Positions 1 to 6,564 of a stretch of DNA of 6,916 nt are shown here, one piece after another. The notes under the pieces are model-generated. The model made no database searches. It was not told the origin of the DNA and was given only the letters and a program-made list of their open reading frames with translations. Source of the DNA: Ignavibacteria bacterium (GTDB taxonomy: Bacteria > Bacteroidota > Ignavibacteria > Tepidaquicellales > Tepidaquicellaceae); NCBI GenBank assembly GCA_018058125.1, contig JAGPCH010000076.1:1-6916 (forward strand). Direction: 5' to 3'. The stretch's first letter is position 1. Every line of letters starts with the position of its first letter. Both the position numbers and the translations under genes were made by a program.

Positions 1-50
1 CACTCCATACACTCCACACACTCCACACACTCCATACACTCCATACACTC
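1..50. repeat. 9-bp tandem repeat array, at least 5.5 copies, running off the left edge
   Basis: The unit is CACTCCAYA: five full copies in the order ATA, ACA, ACA, ATA, ATA at the unit ends, then the partial unit CACTC. The plus strand of the array contains no G, so the minus strand (the manC transcript strand) is a G/T/A-only run of GTGTRTGGA units. The partial unit overlaps two bases of the manC stop codon, so the array forms the immediate 3' untranslated region of that gene. Its true length is unknown because it begins at base 1. Confidence 0.9.
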
Positions 51-1155
51 AGAGATACTGCTCAAGCCCTTTTCTTCTAAGATAATCAACGACTTCTTTA
101 ACTTTTTGAGACTCTCCTTTTTTACAGATCAGCAATCCGTTATCTGTATCGATGATGATCAGATCTTTAACTCCTATGGTTGCCACTATCCTCTGATCAT
201 TTATTATCAGACAGTTTTCCGTATCGATCGCAACAGCTCTGCCCTGTATCACATTACCTTCGCTGTTCTTTTCTTTAATATTAAAAACCTCATCCCATGC
301 GCCGACATCATTCCAGCCGAAATGACTTCTGATTATGTAGACATTCTCAGATTTTTCCATTACACCATAATCAATTGAGATACTTTTTAATTTGGAAAAT
401 TCATCTTCAAGAAATTTTGGAAAATCATTGGATAATATGGTTTCAGATAATCTTCCAAGCGATTCATGCAGCTCGGGTATATAGTTCTTTATTTCTTCCA
501 TCATTGTATCTGACCTGAAAATGAACATCCCGCTGTTCCATAAAAAATCTCCGCTCTCCAGAAATACTTTCGCCACTTCAAGATTAGGTTTCTCGGCAAA
601 AGTTTTAACTTTGTATATGTTTTCAATTTTACTTTGCCCTTCTTTTTCAATCTCAACTTCGGTTACTTTATCAGCATCATACTGAATATAACCATATCCG
701 GTCTCCGGCTGAGTTGGGTGAATTCCCAGCGTTACGATCCCGCCGTTTTCACTTACAAATTTTAATCCGCTCTTTATTACTCTGTGAAATTCTTCATTGT
801 CGCTGATCAGATGATCTGCTGCAAGCACGAGTACATTTGCTTTCTGATTGAACTGGTTTATAAAAAGACATGCAAGTCCGATACAAGGCGCTGTATTTCT
901 TCCTATCGGTTCACATATAATATTATCTTCCGGAATTCTCGGAAGCTGTTTCCTTACTTCATTTTTATAATTCACATTTGTTACAACAAATATCTTTGAA
1001 TCATTGAACAATCCTTCAAGCCTTTTATATGCCTGTTGTATCAATGTATCGCTGTCATCAGCAATCTTCAGGAATTGTTTAGGGAGCTTTGTAGAACCTT
1101 TTGGCCAGAACCTTGTTCCGACTCCGCCGGCCATAATTACAGCATAATTATTCAT
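49..1155 (-). CDS. manC: Mannose-1-phosphate guanylyltransferase (GDP-mannose pyrophosphorylase)
   Basis: The enzyme joins mannose-1-phosphate and GTP to give GDP-mannose and pyrophosphate in the cytoplasm, supplying mannose, fucose or rhamnose donors for surface polysaccharide and glycoprotein. The 368 residues carry the nucleotidyltransferase signature GGVGTRFWP at 10-18 followed by PKQF at 25-28. Other family motifs are EPIGRNTAP at 82-90, LAADH at 111-115 with the metal-binding Asp, ETGYGYI at 151-157, FAEKP at 186-190, LWNSGMF at 205-211, DYGVMEKS at 262-269 and WNDVGAWD at 281-288. The length fits the short single-function class; there is no C-terminal phosphomannose isomerase cupin domain. 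It starts at ATG with no Shine-Dalgarno sequence, 18 bp after the preceding gene, so it is probably cotranscribed with the two genes upstream. The function is confident; the downstream polysaccharide is not indicated. Confidence 0.95.
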   Translation of the reverse strand: MNNYAVIMAGGVGTRFWPKGSTKLPKQFLKIADDSDTLIQQAYKRLEGLFNDSKIFVVTNVNYKNEVRKQLPRIPEDNIICEPIGRNTAPCIGLACLFINQFNQKANVLVLAADHLISDNEEFHRVIKSGLKFVSENGGIVTLGIHPTQPETGYGYIQYDADKVTEVEIEKEGQSKIENIYKVKTFAEKPNLEVAKVFLESGDFLWNSGMFIFRSDTMMEEIKNYIPELHESLGRLSETILSNDFPKFLEDEFSKLKSISIDYGVMEKSENVYIIRSHFGWNDVGAWDEVFNIKEKNSEGNVIQGRAVAIDTENCLIINDQRIVATIGVKDLIIIDTDNGLLICKKGESQKVKEVVDYLRRKGLEQYL

Positions 1156-1173
1156 TTGTTATTTTTTGAGTAT

Positions 1174-3174
1174 TTAGTTTTTTTTCTTTTCCGTTTTTGC
1201 AAATATTTTAACCGGATCATTCAAATATGAAATAAAAATATCTATGTCCTCCGTATCTCTGCCCATCGTAAGAAGTTTCAGATTATGTATCATGTATCCG
1301 AATATTTCTTTGGTTTCTTCTGTCACGGGATTTATTCTGTAATTCTGAAGAAACTTAACGAATATATAACCCGCTTCCGAGAGCTGTACCATTTTCATCA
1401 TTTTCAATTCTTTGGAAACTTTCACAATGTCTTTGAAATTATTAAGACTTCCGGAAAGACTCCTCAAAGCTTCATATATCTGATATTCACCCGTTATATC
1501 ATCAAGTGATTTAAAATTATTTTCAGTATCCTTAATATATTTTTTTAATAAAGAGATCTTGTTTTTAGCTGTTTCATCCGGAAATCTTTTATCCAGATTT
1601 TTTTCAACCTCAAGTTTTTCCTGAAGTCGCTTCAGATAAGTCTCTCTCTTTTGCCTCTCTTCGATCAGGGTATTCCTTATATTCTCAATTGATTTCAGTA
1701 TATCTTTATATCCGAAATAGTTATCACCGTTGATAAGACTTAATACAAGCGTCAGCCCTTTTTTAAATAGATTCAGAGTGCTTTCTGTAATATCATATTT
1801 AGCTTCTGATATTTTTTCAAATGAAAGAGTGATAGTCTGATAAATATTAGAAATCACCTCAAGTGACATTTTCCTGGACAGCTCCTCAAGATGTTTTGAA
1901 GTTTCAATTATGCTTAAAATTATCTTTGTTCGCTCTTCCTCATCTTTACTCTTTTCAGCAAGCAGCTTTATCATGTTTTCAAATTCTCTGTCGAGATATC
2001 TGTTCCGGTCTCTTACTTCACTTTCATATTCAATAAACAAAGTATTTGCCGGTTCCGGCTCAAGCTCCTCTATATCCTTTAAAAGTCTTTTTTCGGATAG
2101 CTCCTGACTATCTTCTTCGTCAACTGCATCTCCACTCTCATCAAACATATCGAGCTCTTCCTGTATTTCATTGCTTAATTGTATCTTATCCGAATTTTCA
2201 GGTTCAATATTTTCTTCTGAGATTCTTTTTTCTGTTTTACTTCCGTCAATTACCTTTTCCTGCTCTGCGTATAATTCCTCTTCCGAAATATATCCTGATG
2301 CATTTTCCTCTTCTTTTGATTCGGTTGATAGGGTTGCTTTGGATGTATCAGTTGAATCAATTAAATTAATTGAATCAATTGAATCAGATATATCTGAACT
2401 CATTACCCGCTCATCTGCAACATCCTCTGATGCATCATTTCCGGTATCAATGCATTTTTCCTCATCTGTTAATTTATCGGTTTCTTTATTTTCATTAGAT
2501 TCAATTTTACTTTCATTAATATCTTCATCGGGCAGATCCAATTCGGGATTACTAAACTCCAGCTCATAAGGATCTTTACTTTCCATCCCGGGCAGTTCAT
2601 ATACTACACCTGTTTCATCTTCCTCGGTTTGGATCAGTTCAAGATAATTTTTTCTGAATTCCGTTTCCTCCTTTTCCGATCCTTCTGCTTTTTCTTCTTT
2701 TACTGATTCTTCTTTATCCTTTTCAACTTCGTCTGAAATTTCTTCTTCTTTGTTTAATTTTGCTTTGTCAGAATCTTTTTGCTGTTTTGAATTGTATCCG
2801 GAATCAATATCTACAGGTTCTGGCTTGAATACTATTTCATTAACGACCTTTCTTTCGGGATTTGAAAGATATGAAAGTATCTCGTTTTGAATGAACTCAG
2901 TATCATTTTCAAGATTAAATAAAAGATTTTCAAAATTAATGACATTATCTTCCAGTTTTTTCAGAATGAAGATCATGTATTTACTCAGATTCTTAAATTC
3001 TTTTATGTTATAAAGAATAAACAAAGAAGCATGAGGATTTTCAGAATTAATTATTTTTCCGAATATATTCTTTATCAGATCAGAATCTTCCGCGCTTATC
3101 TGATAACGGGTTAAATTCTTCTTCGTCCTGAAAAACAAGTAATTAAGATAATCTTTTTTTAATTTTGATTTCAC
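1174..3174 (-). CDS. Hypothetical protein: helical ends joined by a long acidic disordered linker
   Basis: I do not recognise this 666-residue protein. Residues 1-112 look like a small helical domain with a basic N-terminus (KSKLKKDY). Residues about 113-375 are a low-complexity stretch dominated by E, D, S, K and N with few hydrophobics, expected to be disordered and strongly acidic. Residues about 376-666 return to regular helical, partly coiled-coil character, including a charged heptad-like run around 495-530, and end in a basic tail (KTEKKKN). There is no signal peptide, convincing membrane segment, catalytic motif or cysteine pattern, so it is probably cytoplasmic. The start is GTG, 6 bp after the alr stop; the next in-frame Met is residue 67, so the GTG is preferred and translational coupling to alr is likely. 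Codon use resembles the neighbours. A scaffold or partner-binding role is only a guess from the architecture. Confidence 0.85.
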   Translation of the reverse strand: MKSKLKKDYLNYLFFRTKKNLTRYQISAEDSDLIKNIFGKIINSENPHASLFILYNIKEFKNLSKYMIFILKKLEDNVINFENLLFNLENDTEFIQNEILSYLSNPERKVVNEIVFKPEPVDIDSGYNSKQQKDSDKAKLNKEEEISDEVEKDKEESVKEEKAEGSEKEETEFRKNYLELIQTEEDETGVVYELPGMESKDPYELEFSNPELDLPDEDINESKIESNENKETDKLTDEEKCIDTGNDASEDVADERVMSSDISDSIDSINLIDSTDTSKATLSTESKEEENASGYISEEELYAEQEKVIDGSKTEKRISEENIEPENSDKIQLSNEIQEELDMFDESGDAVDEEDSQELSEKRLLKDIEELEPEPANTLFIEYESEVRDRNRYLDREFENMIKLLAEKSKDEEERTKIILSIIETSKHLEELSRKMSLEVISNIYQTITLSFEKISEAKYDITESTLNLFKKGLTLVLSLINGDNYFGYKDILKSIENIRNTLIEERQKRETYLKRLQEKLEVEKNLDKRFPDETAKNKISLLKKYIKDTENNFKSLDDITGEYQIYEALRSLSGSLNNFKDIVKVSKELKMMKMVQLSEAGYIFVKFLQNYRINPVTEETKEIFGYMIHNLKLLTMGRDTEDIDIFISYLNDPVKIFAKTEKKKN

Positions 3175-3180
3175 CGTATG

Positions 3181-4359
3181 TTAATTTTCCGTATAAATTC
3201 TTTTAACTCTTTTTGTGATACCGCAAATTACCTCATAAGGAATTGTCTTCATTATGTCCGAAAGTTTATCTGCCGGATATTCATTACCAAATAAAATTAC
3301 TTCATCATTCTCGTTTATTCCTGAATACAAACCTACATCCGCCATTATCCAGTCCATACATACCTTCCCTGAGACTGTTTTAAATTTTCCGTTTACCAGT
3401 ATTTTAGCTTTGTTTGATAAATGTCTTGAATAGCCGTCTCCGTATCCTGCAGGTATTGAGATCACCTGCGTTTTGTTTTTTGTATAATATGTTCTGTCAT
3501 ATGATATGCTTTGATTTTTTTCAAGTGTCTTTATGAATTTTACTTTACTCTTAAATGACATGACAGGCTTTATGCCAATGTCTTTTACAACTTTTTGTCT
3601 GTCAGGATAATAGCCGTAAAGTGAAATCCCGGGTCTTACCATATTGAAATAAGGATCAAAAAAATTTAATATACCTCCCGTATTACATATGTGTTTCAAT
3701 TCAAATTTTACGGTATTATGTTCTGTCTCCTGTATCAGTTTCTTAAATTCGCCTAGTTGCCTTAATGAATAACTGTTGCCCGGGATCTCACTTGTAGCAA
3801 AATGCGAATAAATTCCTTTAATTTTTAGATTTTTCAGCGAAATTATATTCTTAACAGCTTCAAAAGCTTCATCTATTTTAAAACCTGTCCTGTTAATTCC
3901 TGAATCTACCTGAATTTGTATATTTACCCTTACATTCATCTTCTCCGCAAGCTTATTTATCATAACCGCACTGTTAATATCTGCAATGGAAATTTCTATA
4001 TTCCGCTTCAGTACTTTACGGGCGACTTTCTCATCATTGAGAATGCCCATGCACAGCACAGGTGTATTTTTTTTCGAATGCTTTGCAATATGATCAGCTA
4101 AAATTATTGATTCATAATAGTCGGCAGTTGCAAGAAAGTCAGTACCTGTATTGGATAAATAACTTCCGATTTCATTCATTCCGTGACCATAGCCGTCAGC
4201 TTTTACAACAGAGCAAATCTTTATTTTATCGCTTTTTTGCCTGTTTACAGTCTTTTTTATTGCTTCAAAATTATTTTTTAATGCACTTAAATTAATTTCA
4301 GCATATGTGTCCGGAATGAAATTTTCTTTCGTTCTGATCTTATTTATTTTCACACTCAT
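3181..4359 (-). CDS. alr: Alanine racemase
   Basis: This PLP enzyme interconverts L- and D-alanine, providing D-alanine for peptidoglycan. Numbering is from the ATG (392 residues). The PLP lysine is K53 in VVKADGYGHG. The second catalytic residue is Y306 in IPAGYGDGYSR. VDSGINRTGF lies at 151-160, the SHFA histidine is H186, the PLP-contacting Arg is R242 in VRPGISLYG, and CMD is at 334-336. The end, ITKRVKRIY, is the usual C-terminal arginine-rich strand. Length is typical for a stand-alone racemase; there is no fused MurF domain as seen in some Bacteroidota. A TTG two codons upstream (4365) would add Met-Lys; I prefer the ATG because neither has a ribosome binding site and ATG is the stronger codon. 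It is the first gene of a minus-strand cluster and diverges from dnaA across a shared A+T-rich region. Confidence 0.95.
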   Translation of the reverse strand: MSVKINKIRTKENFIPDTYAEINLSALKNNFEAIKKTVNRQKSDKIKICSVVKADGYGHGMNEIGSYLSNTGTDFLATADYYESIILADHIAKHSKKNTPVLCMGILNDEKVARKVLKRNIEISIADINSAVMINKLAEKMNVRVNIQIQVDSGINRTGFKIDEAFEAVKNIISLKNLKIKGIYSHFATSEIPGNSYSLRQLGEFKKLIQETEHNTVKFELKHICNTGGILNFFDPYFNMVRPGISLYGYYPDRQKVVKDIGIKPVMSFKSKVKFIKTLEKNQSISYDRTYYTKNKTQVISIPAGYGDGYSRHLSNKAKILVNGKFKTVSGKVCMDWIMADVGLYSGINENDEVILFGNEYPADKLSDIMKTIPYEVICGITKRVKRIYTEN

Positions 4360-4388
4360 TTTCAAAAGTAAAAAATCTGAATACCAAA

Positions 4389-4404
4389 AAATATTTAAAT
4401 ATTT
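4389..4404. repeat. 16-bp perfect A/T palindrome upstream of alr
   Basis: AAATATTTAAATATTT is its own reverse complement and lies 30 bp upstream of the alr ATG. It could be part of the alr promoter or a regulator site, but palindromes made only of A and T are easy to obtain by chance in DNA this A+T-rich. Confidence 0.35.
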
Positions 4405-4503
4405 ATCTGATTTTTATATTTTTTTCCAAAGTTTTTAAAATCAAACTTGACTATATAAATCAGTTTAAGTAATATTATTAAGTTCAATTTACATATAAAT
4501 TTT

Positions 4504-4523
4504 TGTTAGTAACTTGTTCATAA
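4504..4523 (-). promoter_or_regulatory. Pair of near-consensus DnaA-box-like sites, 11 bp apart
   Basis: TGTTAGTAA (4504-4512) and TGTTCATAA (4515-4523) each match the minus-strand form TGTTAATAA at 8 of 9 positions, have the same orientation and start 11 bp apart, about one helical turn. Single 8/9 matches also occur by chance inside alr, so only the pairing makes them notable. Confidence 0.35.
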
Positions 4524-4573
4524 TTTTTACTTTGCTCTTTTTATTTTTATTGTTTTATATAAACAAATCATTA

Positions 4574-4596
4574 TTATTAACAATCAATGTTAATAA
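4574..4596. promoter_or_regulatory. Perfect dyad of two TTATTAACA boxes
   Basis: TTATTAACA at 4574-4582 faces its exact reverse complement TGTTAATAA at 4588-4596 across a 5-nt spacer (ATCAA). The word agrees with the classic DnaA box TTATCCACA at every position except 5 and 6. As it recurs singly at three other places beside dnaA, I read the dyad as two back-to-back DnaA boxes. Taken alone it could equally be the operator of a dimeric repressor. Confidence 0.55.
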
Positions 4597-4635
4597 CTAT
4601 TAATTCACCCATTAAATAGTAGATTTATATAACAC

Positions 4636-4678
4636 TTAACAAAAAAGATATTTGTTTAAAAAAAGGCTTTTTTGTTAA
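4636..4678. repeat. 12-bp perfect inverted repeat in the dnaA leader
   Basis: TTAACAAAAAAG (4636-4647) and CTTTTTTGTTAA (4667-4678) are exact reverse complements separated by 19 nt. The right arm runs into the DnaA-box-like site at 4673-4681, and the left arm carries the same TTAACA core. It could form a hairpin in RNA or act as a protein-binding dyad. Confidence 0.5.
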
Positions 4679-4681
4679 TAA
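4673..4681 (-). promoter_or_regulatory. DnaA-box-like site, exact TTATTAACA (minus strand)
   Basis: TGTTAATAA on the plus strand is an exact reverse-complement copy of the shared 9-mer. The wider context TTTGTTAATAATTTT (4671-4685) recurs at 4733-4747, 62 bp downstream, giving two 15-bp identical sites ahead of dnaA. A weak TTGTTA / TTTAAT promoter-like pair with 17-bp spacing (4672-4700) overlaps it, which would fit autoregulation, but such matches are common here. Confidence 0.5.
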
Positions 4682-4734
4682 TTTTAATAAAATTTTTAAT
4701 CGGATTTAAAGTAAAATATTAACTAACTTTCATT

Positions 4735-4743
4735 TGTTAATAA
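4735..4743 (-). promoter_or_regulatory. DnaA-box-like site, exact TTATTAACA (minus strand), 18 bp before dnaA
   Basis: TGTTAATAA lies within the second copy of TTTGTTAATAATTTT. Its last three bases are the TAA that closes the dnaA reading frame upstream, so the coding region cannot extend through it. Protein bound here would cover the region where dnaA transcription or translation begins, consistent with autoregulation (inference). Confidence 0.5.
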
Positions 4744-4761
4744 TTTTTTAAACCTCTTAGC

Positions 4762-6312
4762 GTGATAAACAATCTTTCTTCTTCTTTTAAAGGCAACAAT
4801 GATAATTCGGATATAACCAAAAATAATGGGAATGAAAACGAAGGGAAATCCGAATCCCAGATAAATGCCGTTTCTGTGTGGAAAAAGTTTACAGAACTGC
4901 TCTCTGATAACCTAAAAACCAATGAAGTAAATACATGGTTTTCAGTTATAGTCCCAAAAAATCTCGAGGGAAGCGTACTTACCATAACCGTTCCAAGCGA
5001 AGACTATTACAGTCTTATAGAAACCCGTTATAATAAAGTAATATCTAAAATAATAGAAACACTGCTTGGTCCCGAAGGCAAACTTAATTATGAGATCAGT
5101 CAAATGGGACTCTTCAGTAATAATGACAGCACAGAACAAAACAATAAAGCGATCCGACATACCGAGGCAACTACATCTCTTATAAATATATCTCAGGAAA
5201 ATAAATTCATAGACAATATTAAATTAACTGATTCTGATCCGCAGGAAGAGTTTAACTCAAATCTTAATCAGAAACACATATTTGATAATTTTATAAAAGG
5301 CGAAAGCAATGAGCTTGCCGTAGCAGCCGCATATGCCATAACAAATAATCCGGGTAAAATTTATAATCCGTTTTTTGTATATGGCGGCGTAGGGCTTGGT
5401 AAAACACACCTTGTTCAGGCAATAGGAAATGAGATTCAGAAAAAATATCCCGAGAAAAAAATATATTATACTACAGCTCCTGACTTTACTACTCAGTTCA
5501 CAACCAACATTGCTCAGAGCAGAATTGATTTTTCATCAAACAGGAACGGCACCAAAAAGCTTGATTCATTTTATAAGTCTCTGGACGTTCTGATACTTGA
5601 CGATATCCAGTATCTCAGCGGAAAAGAAAAGACTCAGGATTTTATGTATCAGATATTCAATACTCTCTATAATGAAAAGAAGCATATAATTTTTTCCAGT
5701 GATAAACCGATCAGTCAGATAAAAGGGATTGAGGAAAGACTTATTTCAAGATTTCAGTGGGGCATCACGGTCGATATGCAGCCGCCTAACTGGGAAATGC
5801 GTGTAGCCATTATTCAGAAAAAGTTTGAAGAAACAAATATAGATGCGCCGGAGGAAGTCATTCACTTTATAGCCACTAATGTAAAAGACAGCATAAGAAC
5901 AATGGAAGGCTGTATTGTCGGAATCATTGCAGACAGTGTATTAAGATACGGTGGCGAGGTAAATCTAGAAATTGCCGAGAATGTAATAAGCAGAGTAATT
6001 GGTAATGTAAGAAAAGCAAAGAATATCTCTATTGAGAACATTATTTATACAGTTGCTGAATATTACAGCATTTCCGAAAATCAGATTCTTTCAAGAAAGA
6101 GAACCAAAGAGATAGCTTTCGCCAGACAGGTTGCAATGTTTCTTGCTAAAGAACTTACGTCACTGACCCTGGAAACTATTGGATTAAACTTCGGGGGAAA
6201 AGACCATGCAACAGTTTTATATTCATTTAATTCTGTTTCAGCGCTGATCAAAAAAGATAAAACTGTTTCGGATCAGATTATAGAAATAAAAGAGCTTCTT
6301 AAAAATCTCTGA
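4762..6312 (+). CDS. dnaA: Chromosomal replication initiator protein DnaA
   Basis: This AAA+ ATPase binds and unwinds the replication origin and helps load helicase. In 516 residues, domain I begins near VWKKF at 39-43 with NTWFSVIVP and VPSEDYY following, domain II is a variable linker (about 115-165), and domain III starts about residue 170. Walker A is GGVGLGKT at 208-215, Walker B is LILDD at 277-281, sensor 1 is FSSDKP at 311-316, the arginine finger is R330 in RLISRF, and sensor 2 is R379. Domain IV has SRKRTKEIAFARQVAMF (444-460) and the signature GGKDHATV at 478-485, where the usual HTT is HAT. The start is GTG with no Shine-Dalgarno; it is the only start before an in-frame TAA at 4741, though GTG at 4876 would remove an unusually long Asn/Ser-rich leader. 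About nine extra residues lie near 254-266, between the initiator-specific helices. A terminator follows, so it appears to be a single-gene unit. Confidence 0.97.
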   Translation: MINNLSSSFKGNNDNSDITKNNGNENEGKSESQINAVSVWKKFTELLSDNLKTNEVNTWFSVIVPKNLEGSVLTITVPSEDYYSLIETRYNKVISKIIETLLGPEGKLNYEISQMGLFSNNDSTEQNNKAIRHTEATTSLINISQENKFIDNIKLTDSDPQEEFNSNLNQKHIFDNFIKGESNELAVAAAYAITNNPGKIYNPFFVYGGVGLGKTHLVQAIGNEIQKKYPEKKIYYTTAPDFTTQFTTNIAQSRIDFSSNRNGTKKLDSFYKSLDVLILDDIQYLSGKEKTQDFMYQIFNTLYNEKKHIIFSSDKPISQIKGIEERLISRFQWGITVDMQPPNWEMRVAIIQKKFEETNIDAPEEVIHFIATNVKDSIRTMEGCIVGIIADSVLRYGGEVNLEIAENVISRVIGNVRKAKNISIENIIYTVAEYYSISENQILSRKRTKEIAFARQVAMFLAKELTSLTLETIGLNFGGKDHATVLYSFNSVSALIKKDKTVSDQIIEIKELLKNL

Positions 6313-6341
6313 TAAAATTTCATTTATAATATTTAGATTTT

Positions 6342-6378
6342 AAAAGGTTTGCCGGATAAGCAAACCTTTTTCATTTTT
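6342..6378 (+). terminator. Rho-independent terminator of dnaA
   Basis: AAAAGGTTTGC (6342-6352) and GCAAACCTTTT (6360-6370) form a perfect 11-bp stem with a 7-nt loop (CGGATAA), followed by T-rich sequence TCATTTTT. It lies 29 bp after the dnaA stop codon and points rightward, so dnaA is insulated from the origin-like region and recN. Confidence 0.88.
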
Positions 6379-6392
6379 ATATAAAATACATA

Positions 6393-6441
6393 TTGTCAGT
6401 AACACTCTAATATCTTATTAATAAGTAAATGTTACTGACAA
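6393..6441. repeat. 12-bp perfect inverted repeat enclosing a 12-bp palindrome
   Basis: TTGTCAGTAACA (6393-6404) and TGTTACTGACAA (6430-6441) are exact reverse complements with a 25-nt spacer. Inside lies CTTATTAATAAG (6414-6425), itself a perfect palindrome. It is not a terminator because no T-run follows the right arm. The arm word TACTGACAA occurs a third time at 6557-6565, abutting the box of the proposed unwinding element. Confidence 0.6.
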
Positions 6442-6465
6442 AATTCCGTTAAATTAAAAGCACTC

Positions 6466-6485
6466 TTATCCTCAGTTGTTAATAT
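6466..6485. promoter_or_regulatory. Canonical-like and variant DnaA boxes placed 11 bp apart
   Basis: TTATCCTCA (6466-6474, plus) matches the classic box TTATCCACA at 8/9. TGTTAATAT (6477-6485, minus) matches the local word at 8/9 in the opposite orientation. Neither alone is strong; both lie in the region proposed as oriC. Confidence 0.35.
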
Positions 6486-6503
6486 TTTATAATTAAGTTA
6501 TTT

Positions 6504-6512
6504 TTATTAACA
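6504..6512 (+). promoter_or_regulatory. DnaA-box-like site, exact TTATTAACA
   Basis: This is the only exact copy of the 9-mer downstream of dnaA, in the same orientation as the near-match box at 6565-6573, 61 bp further on. It would be a main DnaA anchoring site in the proposed origin. Confidence 0.5.
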
Positions 6513-6564
6513 TGTTATCAGATGATTTTAATCAGTAATAATGATAATATCTGAGATACTGACA

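Larger units (their letters stand above)
4360..4761. promoter_or_regulatory. Divergent alr-dnaA intergenic region with a cluster of DnaA-box-like 9-mers
   Basis: This gap must hold the promoters for alr (leftward) and dnaA (rightward). By my count 56 of the 360 bases in 4381-4740 are G or C, about 16%. It contains four exact copies of TTATTAACA (one on the plus strand, three on the minus), two 8/9 copies, a 12-bp inverted repeat and a 16-bp palindrome, each listed separately. No individual promoter can be assigned confidently because TATAAT-like and TTTG-like words are cheap in such composition. It could be the dnaA autoregulatory region, one half of a bipartite origin, or both. Confidence 0.6.

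Noticed and set aside
1..50. CRISPR-like array
   Set aside because: Units are 9 bp and directly adjacent with no spacers, so this is a simple tandem repeat.
106..378. Short plus-strand open frames opposite manC and alr, and minus-strand frames opposite dnaA
   Set aside because: Each lies wholly or almost wholly opposite a confidently identified gene and shows no recognisable protein features.
1174..2010. Histidine-phosphotransfer (CheA P1-like) fold in the C-terminal part of the 666-residue protein
   Set aside because: The helix pattern around residues 440-505 is vaguely similar, but the required HxxKG phosphorylation motif is absent.
2171..2569. Ser-rich open frame of 132 codons on the plus strand
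   Set aside because: It is the antisense of the acidic linker of the minus-strand 666-residue gene; Glu/Asp codons read as Ser and Phe on the other strand. No start signal or family motif.
3848..3980. 8/9 matches to TTATTAACA inside alr (3848-3856 and 3972-3980)
   Set aside because: Isolated single-mismatch copies are expected in A+T-rich coding DNA; they show that 8/9 matches alone are weak evidence.
4360..4365. TTG start giving alr two extra residues
   Set aside because: ATG at 4359 is available in frame, and no ribosome binding site favours the TTG; conserved sequence begins well after either.
4657..4673. Terminator-like A-run, GGC, T-run ahead of dnaA
   Set aside because: The stem would be only A-T pairs with a 3-nt loop and it lies upstream of dnaA in a leader; the 12-bp inverted repeat explains the right side better.
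6466..6493. Sigma-70-type promoter for recN with TATAAT at 6488-6493
   Set aside because: No acceptable -35 element at 16-18 bp, and TATAAT words are frequent in this composition; another lies at 6615-6620 beside the start codon.
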